From Gammaproteobacteria bacterium (GTDB lineage: Bacteria; Pseudomonadota; Gammaproteobacteria; Chromatiales; Chromatiaceae): a stretch of DNA of 64,000 bases. Of the stretch, positions 50,530 through 59,100 are shown in pieces. The notes under the pieces were generated by a model. It was not told the DNA's origin, ran no database searches, and saw only the letters and a program-made list of their open reading frames with translations. The stretch covers positions 1-64,000 of the forward strand of contig JASBTJ010000053.1 in assembly GCA_030148485.1 (NCBI GenBank), written 5' to 3'. The translations under genes were made by a program, and so were the position numbers. Numbering within the stretch: the first letter of the stretch is position 1; each line of letters begins with the position of its first letter.

Positions 50530-50679
50530 CTATCCACCGGCGCCACCGTTGTGGCGGCGCAGATGACGATCGATAGCGTCGTCAAAGCGTCTGGCCGCTG
50601 CGTCGAAACGGCGCCGGGGCGTTATGGCAGAACGCATCACGGCCAACAGCCGCGCAACGAATCGGCGTGCCGACGTCAC
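50530..50679 (-). CDS. 49-residue basic protein
   Basis: GTG start overlapping the upstream stop (GTGA). MTSARRFVARLLAVMRSAIT then an arginine-rich helix RRFDAAARRFDDAIDRHLRR. Probably amphipathic and helical; unknown role. Reported because it is coupled at both ends within the operon. Confidence 0.4.
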   Translation of the reverse strand: MTSARRFVARLLAVMRSAITPRRRFDAAARRFDDAIDRHLRRHNGGAGG

Positions 50680-50855
50680 GACTCGCCACCGCGGCTTAGC
50701 ACGGCGGTGGCAAAACGGTCCATCAGCGCGGCGTAGGTTTTGGCCATCAAGGCCGCTCGCCGCTCCGCCAACAACCAACCGAACGTGCTGGCGGCCGCCA
50801 CCCCGCCCCAGGTTTCCGGTCGAGCCAGGATCTCGCCGACCACGTCGGCCCACAT
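50676..50855 (-). CDS. 59-residue hypothetical protein
   Basis: MWADVVGEILARPETWGGVA, then AASTFGWLLAERRAALMAKT. Start ATG sits in a TAATG coupling with a nine-codon leader frame that has its own GGGGGG site. Predicted helical. No family recognised. Confidence 0.45.
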   Translation of the reverse strand: MWADVVGEILARPETWGGVAAASTFGWLLAERRAALMAKTYAALMDRFATAVLSRGGES

Positions 50856-50925
50856 TACGCACCGCCATTTGGTTGCACATACATTGCCACCCCCCTATCG
50901 CGACCCCAGTGCGGGCCGCATGGGA

Positions 50926-51987
50926 TTACCCGAACAGACAGCGTCGCACTTGATCGGAATCGCCGATGGCCGCGTTGTACTGGCCAACACCCACAGTGTC
51001 GGTGGCGCTTTTGTAGATGTTGCGACCCTGCTCGGTGGTCAGGTCCTTCCAGTCCGCCCGCTTGTTTTTGCGGCCGGGCAACACCAGGTAATAACCGGTG
51101 CTGTTGGCGGGGATGTGCGTGGTAGCGATCACGCCGCTGATGCGCGCGGTCAGCGGCTGACTGACCGTGCCCTGTTCCACAATGGCGCTGCCGCGCTGAG
51201 CGGTCAGCATCTTTTCCACACGGCCTTGATGCTCCACTGCGCATACCGCGTACAGCCCGGCGTTTCCGCCCAGGTTGTAGCCCTTGTCCCGGGTTGCGCG
51301 CAGGATGGTCCCTGCGGCGTTGTTCGCCGTGGTGACGTCGTCGATGGAAAATGCTTCGTCGACTGCCGAACTGAGCGCGGTGAGCAGCCCGTAGTGCAGC
51401 CCAGCCTTTTTGTCGTAGTAGGTCGTGATGAACTCGGCCAGCGCCTCGTCGATGTTCCAGAACTTGTCAAACTGCAACCAGTAGTCAAGAAAGCCCAGCG
51501 CCTCGGCATACTCGACAACGTTGACGGTCGTTTTGCTTTCGCTGATGTTCTTGCGCACTTCAACAGCCGCGCCAGGCTGGCGCTGGTTCCAGGTCAGGCC
51601 GGCGTTGGTGTCGATGATGTCGAAGTGGTCGTGCTTGCTGTTGCGCAGATCGATAAAGTCGAACAGCAGCTCATAGCCCATGTCCATTTCCGGCATGTTG
51701 CTGTGGAAATATTCCGCCATGTCGTTTGCCGGATCATTCAGCTGCGGGGTATCGGACGGGGTGGCGTATTTGCGCGCCATGGCGGCTTTGATGCGCGCAA
51801 CCACGTCGACGGATGACGGATTGCCGGCCGTGCTGATGCGGCCCGTTTGCAGCACTGCCGCTTTGCCGAGCATGTCACGACAGGCGGCGGGCATGGCCAT
51901 GTGATAATTGATGGCTGCCTTGAGCATGGCGGGGCGGTCTGCCTCGGCGGCCTGCTGGTAGGCGTTCCAGTTGAGTGCGATTTGCAT
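50926..51987 (-). CDS. Major capsid protein
   Basis: 353 residues, MQIALNWNAYQQAAEADRPA, with a helical N-terminal arm and HK97-like A-domain elements (MDMGYELLFDFIDLRNSKHDHFDI, WNIDEALAEFITTYYDKKAG). It follows a DUF2190 decoration protein and protease-scaffold gene, the usual order for the major capsid protein of this phage type. No cleaved delta domain is apparent, the scaffold being in the upstream gene. Confidence 0.78.
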   Translation of the reverse strand: MQIALNWNAYQQAAEADRPAMLKAAINYHMAMPAACRDMLGKAAVLQTGRISTAGNPSSVDVVARIKAAMARKYATPSDTPQLNDPANDMAEYFHSNMPEMDMGYELLFDFIDLRNSKHDHFDIIDTNAGLTWNQRQPGAAVEVRKNISESKTTVNVVEYAEALGFLDYWLQFDKFWNIDEALAEFITTYYDKKAGLHYGLLTALSSAVDEAFSIDDVTTANNAAGTILRATRDKGYNLGGNAGLYAVCAVEHQGRVEKMLTAQRGSAIVEQGTVSQPLTARISGVIATTHIPANSTGYYLVLPGRKNKRADWKDLTTEQGRNIYKSATDTVGVGQYNAAIGDSDQVRRCLFG

Positions 51988-52018
51988 CGGTCTATCCTCT
52001 AGCTAGTCAGGCCGCCAA

Positions 52019-52354
52019 TCAGGCGAACGGCGAAAAGTCGATGACACCCTCGGTGTCAGCGGATGCGGCATCACTGACCACCACGCCGGCCAGCGTGTTG
52101 CTGGTCACGACCGTGGTGAAGTTTTTGGCGACATCATCCCAGTAGATCAGCTGCAGCACGTCCCACACCTGGCCACTGGCCTTGGGCACACGGGCCTTGG
52201 GACAGGCGTAGGCGAATACGTTGTCCGCCCCAGCTGCAGCGCTGTTGATCGCCAGCGCAACCTTGCCGTTGATCAGGTAAAAATTCTTGGCGGTCGTGGC
52301 GCCAGCCTGGGCGTCGACGATATCGCTGTAATCTGCCAGCAGTTCGGTGGCCAT
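52019..52354 (-). CDS. Capsid decoration protein (DUF2190-like)
   Basis: 111 residues. MATELLADYSDIVDAQAGATTAKN, then LINGKVALAINSAAAGADNVFAY and VLQLIYWDDVAKNFTTVVTSN, following the DUF2190 strand plan. Likely the head cement protein. Confidence 0.72.
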   Translation of the reverse strand: MATELLADYSDIVDAQAGATTAKNFYLINGKVALAINSAAAGADNVFAYACPKARVPKASGQVWDVLQLIYWDDVAKNFTTVVTSNTLAGVVVSDAASADTEGVIDFSPFA

Positions 52355-52380
52355 GGTCTAGTCCTCTCGGTTGTGCCGCG

Positions 52381-53502
52381 TCAGGCCGTGGCCGACTTGT
52401 TCAGCATCGGATTGTGGATGGGGTCTGACTGCGTGCGCTTGGCCTTGTCAGTGGAAACGCCGCCGTCTTGGCTGCCCAGGTTCGGCTCGCCGCCCAGCTC
52501 GTCCGTGGGACTCTTGGGCACCATGGCGTCCAGCCTGGAGCACAGCGCCTTGAGCTTGGTGATTGGATAGTCGACATAGACGGCCTTGGCGGCGGCCACT
52601 TCGTCGTCGCTATCTCCGGTCAACTTCAGATGCCGCTCAGCCGTGACGATGTCGTCCACCAGCGCGGCGGTGTAGTCATTGCCTGCCTGCACAGCTTTTG
52701 CCAGCGCTTGCGGGTCATCCGCCAAACCGCCAACCGCCTTGCGGATGGCTTCAAGGCTGCTGACGGCCGCCAAGGCCTTGTCGAGCTTGCTCTGCAGCGT
52801 GCCATTTGCAGCCTGCAGGTCGGTGATTTGTTTCTGCAATTCCACGGTCATGTGGTGGTCCTCGTCATGGTTGTGGTCGCCGCCCTTCGCGGCCTTGTGC
52901 ACACGGGCGCCAGGCTGCGCGCCCAGCCACACCAGGGACAGTTCGTACCCCTCGCCGGGGCTCTGTAGACGTGTAGCGATCTGAGTTCCGGCGTCGTCGG
53001 TAACAGGTGCCCGCGGGCCCGGCATGAAGCCCAACGACACATCGCCAGCCACACCGGCGTCGATGTCGGCCAGCAGGTCGGCGTTTTTGCTGGTGCGAGG
53101 AATGAAAAAACTCGCCTCCAGCAAATGCGCTTCGACGGCGCCAGGCGGAAACCGTAGTTCTGGCTCGCGCAGCGCGGTACGCGCGTCGTCCAGGGACATG
53201 GAGACAATACGGGTGTCAAATACCCGACCAACGCCTGGGCCACTGTCCCCGTCCCACCCTGACGGGTGGCGCAAATGCAGCCCCTTGCCGACCAGGGTGA
53301 TGCCGATGTCTACCAACAAGGCGTCGTCAATCACCTCACCATCACGGTCGATGGCGTTGTGCCCCGCCCAGGCTGTGCGTACATACACGCTGTCGGCAGT
53401 CTGCGGCTCAACCGCAAGCCTGTTGATCGCGGCCAGCTGCGTATCGTCAGGGCGTGCGCCCTTACGCATCACACCGCACAACGCCTTGCGGACTGCGCTC
53501 AT
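52381..53502 (-). CDS. Prohead protease-scaffold fusion
   Basis: 373 residues. The N-terminal about 210 residues resemble prohead proteases of the XkdF/S14-S78 type (DGEVIDDALLVDIGITLV, HLLEASFFIPRTSKNADLLADI, GDVSLGFMPGP). A histidine/aspartate linker (GDHNHDEDHH) leads to a coiled coil (TVELQKQITDLQAANGTLQS, continuing) that resembles a scaffold. Joining protease and scaffold is known in some phages. Overlaps the next gene by four bases. Confidence 0.7.
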   Translation of the reverse strand: MSAVRKALCGVMRKGARPDDTQLAAINRLAVEPQTADSVYVRTAWAGHNAIDRDGEVIDDALLVDIGITLVGKGLHLRHPSGWDGDSGPGVGRVFDTRIVSMSLDDARTALREPELRFPPGAVEAHLLEASFFIPRTSKNADLLADIDAGVAGDVSLGFMPGPRAPVTDDAGTQIATRLQSPGEGYELSLVWLGAQPGARVHKAAKGGDHNHDEDHHMTVELQKQITDLQAANGTLQSKLDKALAAVSSLEAIRKAVGGLADDPQALAKAVQAGNDYTAALVDDIVTAERHLKLTGDSDDEVAAAKAVYVDYPITKLKALCSRLDAMVPKSPTDELGGEPNLGSQDGGVSTDKAKRTQSDPIHNPMLNKSATA

Positions 53503-53822
53503 TTCGTCACCAGCTGTGTGTTGCGCCAGTAAGCCTGATCACAAGTCAGCGGGCCGTCGTATTCAGGCCGCTGCCAAGCAGGCACCTCACCACGGGCCGG
53601 CTTGGCTGCCTTGCTCACTGTCTGCGGGTCCTCTGACACCGGTGGCGCGGAGCGCGCGGCCAGCTCTTCATCGATCGATTCGACCAGTCCAGCACGCGGG
53701 CGCCGCTGGTTTAGCTCGGCGGCCTTGAGTTGCGCCAACGTAGCGTTATCAAAGTCGCCGAACTGGGCGACCAGGTCTTCGGTTTTTTCCCGGCGCTTGG
53801 TTTTGATGTCGTCGTCGGTCAT
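53499..53822 (-). CDS. Hypothetical head-region protein
   Basis: 107 residues from MTDDDIKTKRREKTEDLVAQ. Charged, helical first half; the end GPLTCDQAYWRNTQLV may bind the protease partner. First gene after the terminator and second Mor-type repeat, hence first of the second late transcript. No family recognised. Confidence 0.5.
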   Translation of the reverse strand: MTDDDIKTKRREKTEDLVAQFGDFDNATLAQLKAAELNQRRPRAGLVESIDEELAARSAPPVSEDPQTVSKAAKPARGEVPAWQRPEYDGPLTCDQAYWRNTQLVTK

Positions 53823-53872
53823 GCCTAAACCCGCGTTTCTTGACTGTTGGATCCAGTATGTGCAGCGCAGCT

Positions 53873-53898
53873 GTGACATGTCGTCCGAAACGTGTCAC
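53873..53898 (-). promoter_or_regulatory. Late-promoter dyad repeat, copy 1
   Basis: Minus strand GTGACACGTTTC-GGACGACATGTCAC, 26 bp with GTGACA/TGTCAC arms, preceded by an A-run. Identical to copy 2 over 26 bp. It lies 50 bp before the first gene of the capsid operon, just after the terminator. Probable activator site; likely bound by the Mor-like protein. Confidence 0.65.
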
Positions 53899-53911
53899 TT
53901 TTTTCCCGAGC

Positions 53912-53940
53912 AAAAAAAAATCCCCGCAGTGCGGGGAAAA
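53912..53940 (-). terminator. Rho-independent terminator after portal
   Basis: Minus-strand stem CCCCG-CACTG-CGGGG (53922-53936) followed by nine T residues. It would end the terminase-portal transcript between two dyad repeats. Strong by inspection. Confidence 0.85.
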
Positions 53941-53995
53941 TGGGAGTACACATGATGGAGATGTCTACCTCGGTCATTAGTTTGACTGCCGATCA

Positions 53996-54021
53996 GTGAC
54001 ATGTCGTCCGAAACGTGTCAC
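53996..54021 (-). promoter_or_regulatory. Late-promoter dyad repeat, copy 2
   Basis: Same 26-bp sequence as copy 1, in the same orientation, 3 bp after the portal-MuF stop and about 100 bp before the terminator. Having two copies in one gap suggests a tandem control element or duplicated promoter. Transcription from this copy would meet the terminator. Confidence 0.6.
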
Positions 54022-54024
54022 TTT

Positions 54025-56187
54025 TCAACCATCGTCTGCACGCGCTACCACGGTGCACCGGCAGTTTGGGTGACTATCGCGCATCGGTAGTGGGCCCTGC
54101 CCGACAACATACGGCCCACCAGCAGCAAGCCCACGGCAGATCGTCGACACCCGCGCGTCACCGGCGGTGACGTAGTCGTATCGCTCGACCTCCAATTCGG
54201 CGTACTGGTCCATTTTGCCAACCGCATGCGCCTGGGTGATTTCTGAGCGGGCGAGACGCTTCCAATCATATTCGCGCACATCGAACCGTTCGCGCAGCTC
54301 ACGCGCCACATCAGCTGGGTTCTCGCCGTCATAAACGCCGGACCTCAAGCTGGCGACAATGTCCTCTGCATACACCCGCACCGCGGTGTCGCGCACTTGC
54401 GCCAGGCCCTGGTCTGCCACCGCCACGAGGTAGCGCCGCCGAGCGGCATCCGCCATCGCCTGGGCGTCTACCTGCTCTGCGGCAGTGCTGACACCAACCG
54501 CCCACGCAGTGTACAGCTGCGCCAGGTAGTCACCGTCTTCCGCGCCAACTGCGGATACAAATTCGTCCTGCAGCCCTAGCAGCGCGGCCAACATCGTGTC
54601 GGCGTCAAAACTGAACACCGATGCGTCCGCCTTGAGCGCCTTGTTCGTGCTGCTCAACCCCAAAACCGCAAACGTCTCAGTCTGCAATCCTGACCAGTCC
54701 CGGCTGATCGCCAGCAGCGCCGAGCGTTCTGCCCGCGCAAGCTGGTCGCCGTTCTCAGCCGCTGACTCGCCTGGTGACGCACCACCAGTATCCGCCTGCT
54801 TGGCGGTAGAAACACCCGGCGGCGACTTAATGCGCCACTCCATCCGGCCATCTGGATGCATGGTCATCTGCTGAGCAGGCTGGGCAGATTGGTCTGCCGT
54901 GGCACCCGCAGCACCGGTGTTGCTTCGCATCAACTCCGTCTGCGCCTCGAGGAACCCAGCCTGCGCAACCGCCACCAGATCCTGCAGGTTTGGTAGGTCC
55001 TGCACCAGTTGCCAGTCCCCAGGCTCCCACGTGTAACCGAGCGCGCGCAGCATGGTTGCCAGCAAATTGTCCAGCGCGGGCTTGCGGGCCGAAAAGCGCG
55101 TACGGCTTTCCTGCAAGGCAAGCTCGCCCTGCCGCTGGGCGAGCCGCTCGGCAGTTGACCAATGAAAACCAAGCATCCACGACGGAAGGCCGGTTTTTGC
55201 GACAATCTGCTCGAGGACATGGCGCGCCGGTGCTTCAATCTCCAGGACCTGCCCATCGCCGCCCAAGATACCGACGCTCAACTTGTCGTCGGCGCCAATG
55301 GCATTCACCACGTCCACAGCGTGCCCATCACGCTTTTTCGTAGCTGCATCGGCCATCATGGACGCCAGCTCGCCTTGGCGGGTTGCCAACTCGGCCTCGG
55401 TGGTTTTTCTGCTGCCGGCCTGATACGTGACCACGAACGACGGGGTACCAAACCGCTCCCACACGTGCAGCAGGCTGTTGTCCATGGTGGCGATCAACCG
55501 GGTGACAAATTCTGTGCTGCGCATGATCGACGTGCCATAGGGATTGTCCGCCTCTGGTGCGCGACTGGCATAAATAAGCCGCCCCGGCGCCAGGCGACGG
55601 TAGCCGTTGTCCGCCAGCAAGCTGGCGATGGTAGTCCCAGGATGCGGGTTGCGCAGTAGTCGCTCGAGTTGTTGCGTGCCGTCGTGTCTGGTCGCTGCTG
55701 GGCGCGCAGGCGGCGCGTACCAGGTTTGTAGAACATTGCCAACACGATGAAACACAACACCCTTGCTGTCATAAACACGCAGCCGGTCTACGTTGTTTCC
55801 GGTCAGCCGGTAGCCGCCGACCGTGAACCCCTGTTCGTACATTTCATTCGACTGCCCTGCGTAAAAAGTCTGCAGACCGTGTTGCATATCGTTGACCCGC
55901 ACGTTGTCCATCCAGTCCTGAATGGCATTGGCTAGCCGGTCGGTTTCTGTTTCAACGCGCAGAATGCCGTCCAGCGTCGTCAGCCTATCAATCGCCGCAT
56001 CAATCGGAGGGCAGGCCTCACGCATTGCTTCGTACAGATGGGGCGACACCTCTCTGGCGCTCCAGTTGCTGAGCGCGCTGGTCCAAGGCCCTTGTGGGTT
56101 GGTCGACCGCGACATGACGGTGGCTCCAGGCTGCGCGGCCTTGACGCGTTGCGGCCGAGCAAACCAAGCAAATGGGTTCAGGTTCAT
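54025..56187 (-). CDS. Portal protein fused to MuF head-morphogenesis domain
   Basis: 720 residues. Residues 1-430 are a portal (SREVSPHLYEAMREACPPID-like region, DSKGVVFHRVGNVLQTWYAP, GLPSWMLGFHWSTAERLAQR). Residues about 580-720 are a MuF/SPP1 gp7-like minor head domain, with LARSEITQAHAVGKMDQYAE and the closing DSHPNCRCTVVAR. In Mu, SPP1 and many phages these are separate genes. The fusion ensures stoichiometric delivery of MuF with the portal. Confidence 0.82.
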   Translation of the reverse strand: MNLNPFAWFARPQRVKAAQPGATVMSRSTNPQGPWTSALSNWSAREVSPHLYEAMREACPPIDAAIDRLTTLDGILRVETETDRLANAIQDWMDNVRVNDMQHGLQTFYAGQSNEMYEQGFTVGGYRLTGNNVDRLRVYDSKGVVFHRVGNVLQTWYAPPARPAATRHDGTQQLERLLRNPHPGTTIASLLADNGYRRLAPGRLIYASRAPEADNPYGTSIMRSTEFVTRLIATMDNSLLHVWERFGTPSFVVTYQAGSRKTTEAELATRQGELASMMADAATKKRDGHAVDVVNAIGADDKLSVGILGGDGQVLEIEAPARHVLEQIVAKTGLPSWMLGFHWSTAERLAQRQGELALQESRTRFSARKPALDNLLATMLRALGYTWEPGDWQLVQDLPNLQDLVAVAQAGFLEAQTELMRSNTGAAGATADQSAQPAQQMTMHPDGRMEWRIKSPPGVSTAKQADTGGASPGESAAENGDQLARAERSALLAISRDWSGLQTETFAVLGLSSTNKALKADASVFSFDADTMLAALLGLQDEFVSAVGAEDGDYLAQLYTAWAVGVSTAAEQVDAQAMADAARRRYLVAVADQGLAQVRDTAVRVYAEDIVASLRSGVYDGENPADVARELRERFDVREYDWKRLARSEITQAHAVGKMDQYAELEVERYDYVTAGDARVSTICRGLAAGGPYVVGQGPLPMRDSHPNCRCTVVARADDG

Positions 56188-56199
56188 AGCTGACGGCTC

Positions 56200-58050
56200 C
56201 TATGCGCTACGCTTGAATACGCCTGTGGCAAAAACCGATTGCCCACCAACCTGGTCGTCAAAAACCTTGCGCAACAGCGCCACCCGACGCGCGTCAATGG
56301 TGTGGTCGTCGTTCTTGCTAAAAATGCGATGGCGCGCACCCTCTCGCGCGGTGTGGTTGCTGTGGTGATTCACCACTTCGGTGTCGTACGCCCAGGCATA
56401 ACCATAACGCTGCAGGCGGGCGGTCATCAGGTTGGTTGCAAGCTCTTTTGCTGGTAGCCGCACAGTTTTTTCCGCCCCGGTTTTGGGGTCGGCTTCTGTA
56501 AGCGGGTCACCCGCTTCGTCCACTGCGTCCAATGCGCTGGCGAACTGAAAACCGATCAGCCGATCTTCGTAATGGCCGCGCGCATAGTCGTCCAGCTTCT
56601 GCAGCATCTGCACTACGGCGGTTCCGGCATTGCCAAAATCAACCCCCCAGCCGGGCGTAAAATCCAGTAATTCATCAAGGCAGTAGATCAGGTCACACTG
56701 CACGTCGTAGCTGACGCCCTTTGCATGCACCCGGACCACGTCCCGCAACTGGTCGCCGATCTGCTGGTGCAGAAATATCTCGGTGGGGTCTTTGGCGTAG
56801 CCCAGGTCGGCGCCGGCCCAAAAAACACCGGTGCCAGGCGGCATAATGTAGTCACGCAACAATTTACGCACAGCATCACGGCGGGTGTCGGCTGACTCGA
56901 ATGGCGCCAGATCTATGCCCATATCGGCCAAGTGGCGTTCCTGCCCGTGTTTCCGCCCGTCAACCTGCTGAAGATCAATGCCGTAAACCTCGACATTCAT
57001 GGTCTGGGTCGCTGGGTCAGCCGTCAGCTTGATCGCGCGGTAGTCAGGCAGGTCATGAATGTTCGCCAAAAGCGACTCCCACGGCCAGACGGGGTTCTCC
57101 TGCTGCCCATGCTCACCAAGAACATTGCGGATATACCCCGGTGCGGTGCGGCTACCGTAAAGCCGCACGAAATGCCTGTCGCGCTCCGCCGACCAGAAAG
57201 GCGCCGGCATCAACGTTTTTGGCCAATGGAAAAGCCTGAGCCCTTCTTTTCCCTCAGCCAATTCAGGAACCGCCTCCTGCGTCATGCGATAGAACTCTGT
57301 CGCATTGTCACCGTCAGGCACGCTGTAGTAACGCCGAGTGCACCCCGGTTTTAGCGCGCGATGGAACTCCGACCAGCAAACCTTCGACTTGACTTTTGCG
57401 GCCTCATCAAACAACCCCATGTCAGAGACGTGGACGCCGCGAAAAGCCTCGCCATCGTGGCCGGCGGGCCGAAAGTACACGACGCCGGTTTGGTTTTTGG
57501 TGCACATCGGACCCTTGAACCGCATGAGGTAGTGCGGGTGCTTTTTGGGCTTGAGCCAGAATTCGCGCAGCAATGCCGGTCCGCCACTAGCTCCCTCGGC
57601 AACGCCGACATGTGCCTCGATGGCCATGATGATTTCGTCCAGATGGGTTTGTTGTGGCGCCGCCACCAGCATGCTGGGATTCTGTGTCGTCAGACCCATG
57701 CTTGTGCACTGCCCCCACAGGATCAGGGCGGTAATCTCGCGGGTTTTACCGACCTCGGCGCCGTCCTGGTGAATGACGTCCTGCCGCCAACTCCGCACGG
57801 AGGTTTCCTGGTACGGCCAAAAACTGTAGGGCTCGCCCGTGTCGGGTTCGGTCAGGTACGCACGGCACCAGCGCACGGGATCCTGGTACAGAAAACAGAT
57901 TTGAGCCTGCTCAAGCGAAAACCCATATTCACCTCGCTCGAGCATTTGCCAAGCCAGACCACGTTCAGACAACCACTGATCGAACGCGTCAGCGCTGTAG
58001 GCGTCTCTGTCCCGAGCCTGCCGCATTTGCGGTGCGAGACTGCTGGTCAC
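56200..58050 (-). CDS. Terminase large subunit
   Basis: 616 residues. ATPase part: DGAEVGKTREITALILWG as a Walker A variant, and DMGLFDEAAKVKSKV in the Walker B region. Nuclease part: VFWAGADLGYAKDPTEIFLHQ, WGVDFGNAGTAVVQML and SKNDDHTIDARRVALL with the acidic residues of the RNase H-like fold. Packages DNA into procapsids. Overlaps the small subunit stop by four bases. Confidence 0.85.
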   Translation of the reverse strand: MTSSLAPQMRQARDRDAYSADAFDQWLSERGLAWQMLERGEYGFSLEQAQICFLYQDPVRWCRAYLTEPDTGEPYSFWPYQETSVRSWRQDVIHQDGAEVGKTREITALILWGQCTSMGLTTQNPSMLVAAPQQTHLDEIIMAIEAHVGVAEGASGGPALLREFWLKPKKHPHYLMRFKGPMCTKNQTGVVYFRPAGHDGEAFRGVHVSDMGLFDEAAKVKSKVCWSEFHRALKPGCTRRYYSVPDGDNATEFYRMTQEAVPELAEGKEGLRLFHWPKTLMPAPFWSAERDRHFVRLYGSRTAPGYIRNVLGEHGQQENPVWPWESLLANIHDLPDYRAIKLTADPATQTMNVEVYGIDLQQVDGRKHGQERHLADMGIDLAPFESADTRRDAVRKLLRDYIMPPGTGVFWAGADLGYAKDPTEIFLHQQIGDQLRDVVRVHAKGVSYDVQCDLIYCLDELLDFTPGWGVDFGNAGTAVVQMLQKLDDYARGHYEDRLIGFQFASALDAVDEAGDPLTEADPKTGAEKTVRLPAKELATNLMTARLQRYGYAWAYDTEVVNHHSNHTAREGARHRIFSKNDDHTIDARRVALLRKVFDDQVGGQSVFATGVFKRSA

Positions 58051-58751
58051 TGATCACCGTCCTGGTCAACCGTGACCGGTCGGCGCAATCCTGCGCGGGC
58101 GGCACCCGCCAGCAATTCAGCAACAGCATCCACCGCATCGTCCCCCTGGCCTGCTTTGCTGACCGAGCGTGGCGTTGCCAGCAACTCAGGCAGGTTGATG
58201 CCCAGACGGTCCAGCAGTGCGATGTATTTGCCGATCGCCGGGTTGTCGATGATCTTTGCCGGAACTGCCCTGCCTTCATGCATGATCACGTTGCCGTCCT
58301 TGTCCACCGCCGGAATCTCGCGGGACATCCCATGTTCGGCGATTTCTTCACGCAACCGGTGCAGTATTTCCAGAGCGCCGGCTGCCTCGGCAGCCAACAC
58401 ATCCTGCATCGGATCCGCGCTGCCTGACTGCAGACTCGTTATCAGGCGGTCAAAAGCTGCCATGTACACGGTTTTGTCAAGACAGTCGCCACCCGGCTGC
58501 GTGTGCCCCGCGTCTACCAAGCTACAGGGATATTGGCCGCATGTGCGGCGACACGGCTTCCCAAGCGCACCGACTCCCCACTGCTGCCTGATCAGCCTTG
58601 TGGCAGCGCTATGCTCTCCGGTTTTCCAAGCATTTCTGCTGCTGGCGGCCTTTCCGGCCTGCGTGCGCGGGCCGGTCGACTTGGCGGCAGCCTCACGGCG
58701 CTGGCGCAGCTGCGCTTCGGTTAGGGGTTTTTTCTGGCGGTCGTCCGTCAT
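58047..58751 (-). CDS. Probable terminase small subunit
   Basis: 234 residues from MTDDRQKKPLTEAQLRQRRE. Contains the segment AAKSTGPRTQAGKAASSRNAWKTG typical of a family found beside phage terminases, then helical bundles (DKTVYMAAFDRLITSLQSG). Assigned as TerS by position directly upstream of TerL with an ATGA overlap. An earlier ATG (58853) is possible, but that region includes the Mor-type repeat. Confidence 0.6.
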   Translation of the reverse strand: MTDDRQKKPLTEAQLRQRREAAAKSTGPRTQAGKAASSRNAWKTGEHSAATRLIRQQWGVGALGKPCRRTCGQYPCSLVDAGHTQPGGDCLDKTVYMAAFDRLITSLQSGSADPMQDVLAAEAAGALEILHRLREEIAEHGMSREIPAVDKDGNVIMHEGRAVPAKIIDNPAIGKYIALLDRLGINLPELLATPRSVSKAGQGDDAVDAVAELLAGAARAGLRRPVTVDQDGDQ

Positions 58752-58775
58752 GGTCTCAGTGTGTTCCCTCAGCCT

Positions 58776-58801
58776 GTGACATGTCGTCCGAATCGCGTCA
58801 C
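58776..58801 (-). promoter_or_regulatory. Late-promoter dyad repeat, copy 3
   Basis: Minus strand with arms GTGAC...GTCAC, two substitutions from copies 1 and 2 within 26 bp (GTGACGCGATTCGGACGACATGTCAC region). It sits 25 bp before the terminase small subunit and overlaps the last four bases of the Mor-like gene. Probable target of that activator. Confidence 0.6.
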
Positions 58802-59100
58802 TTTTTTTCTGCGCCATGGACAATCCGACGGATATGCCGAGGACCGATGCCATATTCGGACGAAAGCTCGTCGTAGTTCAGGCCGTTGAACCGTGCGCGA
58901 ATGTCCTGATCCCGCATTTCGCGTGTCAGCTGTGCGACGAACGACTCCAGCGTCGGAACGTGTGTTTTCGTGCCCCCCAGCCGGTCCATAAGCCGACACA
59001 GCGCCGAAGCGCCGATATCTAGGCCAAGATCGACCCAGGCAGAATGATCTGCTGAGAAGTGCTCCAAGAGCGCGCCGAGCAACACTTCGTTTGACCGCAT
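58798..59100 (-). CDS. Mor-like late transcription activator
   Basis: 100 residues, start MRSNEVLLGALLEHFSAD coupled to the recombinase stop (TGATG) with GGGGGG upstream. The C-terminal FVAQLTREMRDQDIRARFNG then LNYDELSSEYGIGPRHIRRIV is a Mor/Mga-type helix-turn-helix, as in Mu Mor, the middle-to-late activator. It is encoded immediately before a dyad repeat and the packaging genes, so it likely turns on late transcription. Confidence 0.82.
   Translation of the reverse strand: MRSNEVLLGALLEHFSADHSAWVDLGLDIGASALCRLMDRLGGTKTHVPTLESFVAQLTREMRDQDIRARFNGLNYDELSSEYGIGPRHIRRIVHGAEKK

Noticed and set aside
50855-50884. Nine-codon ORF MYVQPNGGA
   Set aside because: Has a ribosome-binding site, but is too short to call; mentioned as a possible coupling leader for the following gene.
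53873-54021. GTGAC repeats as plus-strand terminators
   Set aside because: The hairpins are followed by T-runs on the plus strand, but no plus-strand genes lie nearby and all three copies precede minus-strand transcription units; kept only as a refuting alternative.
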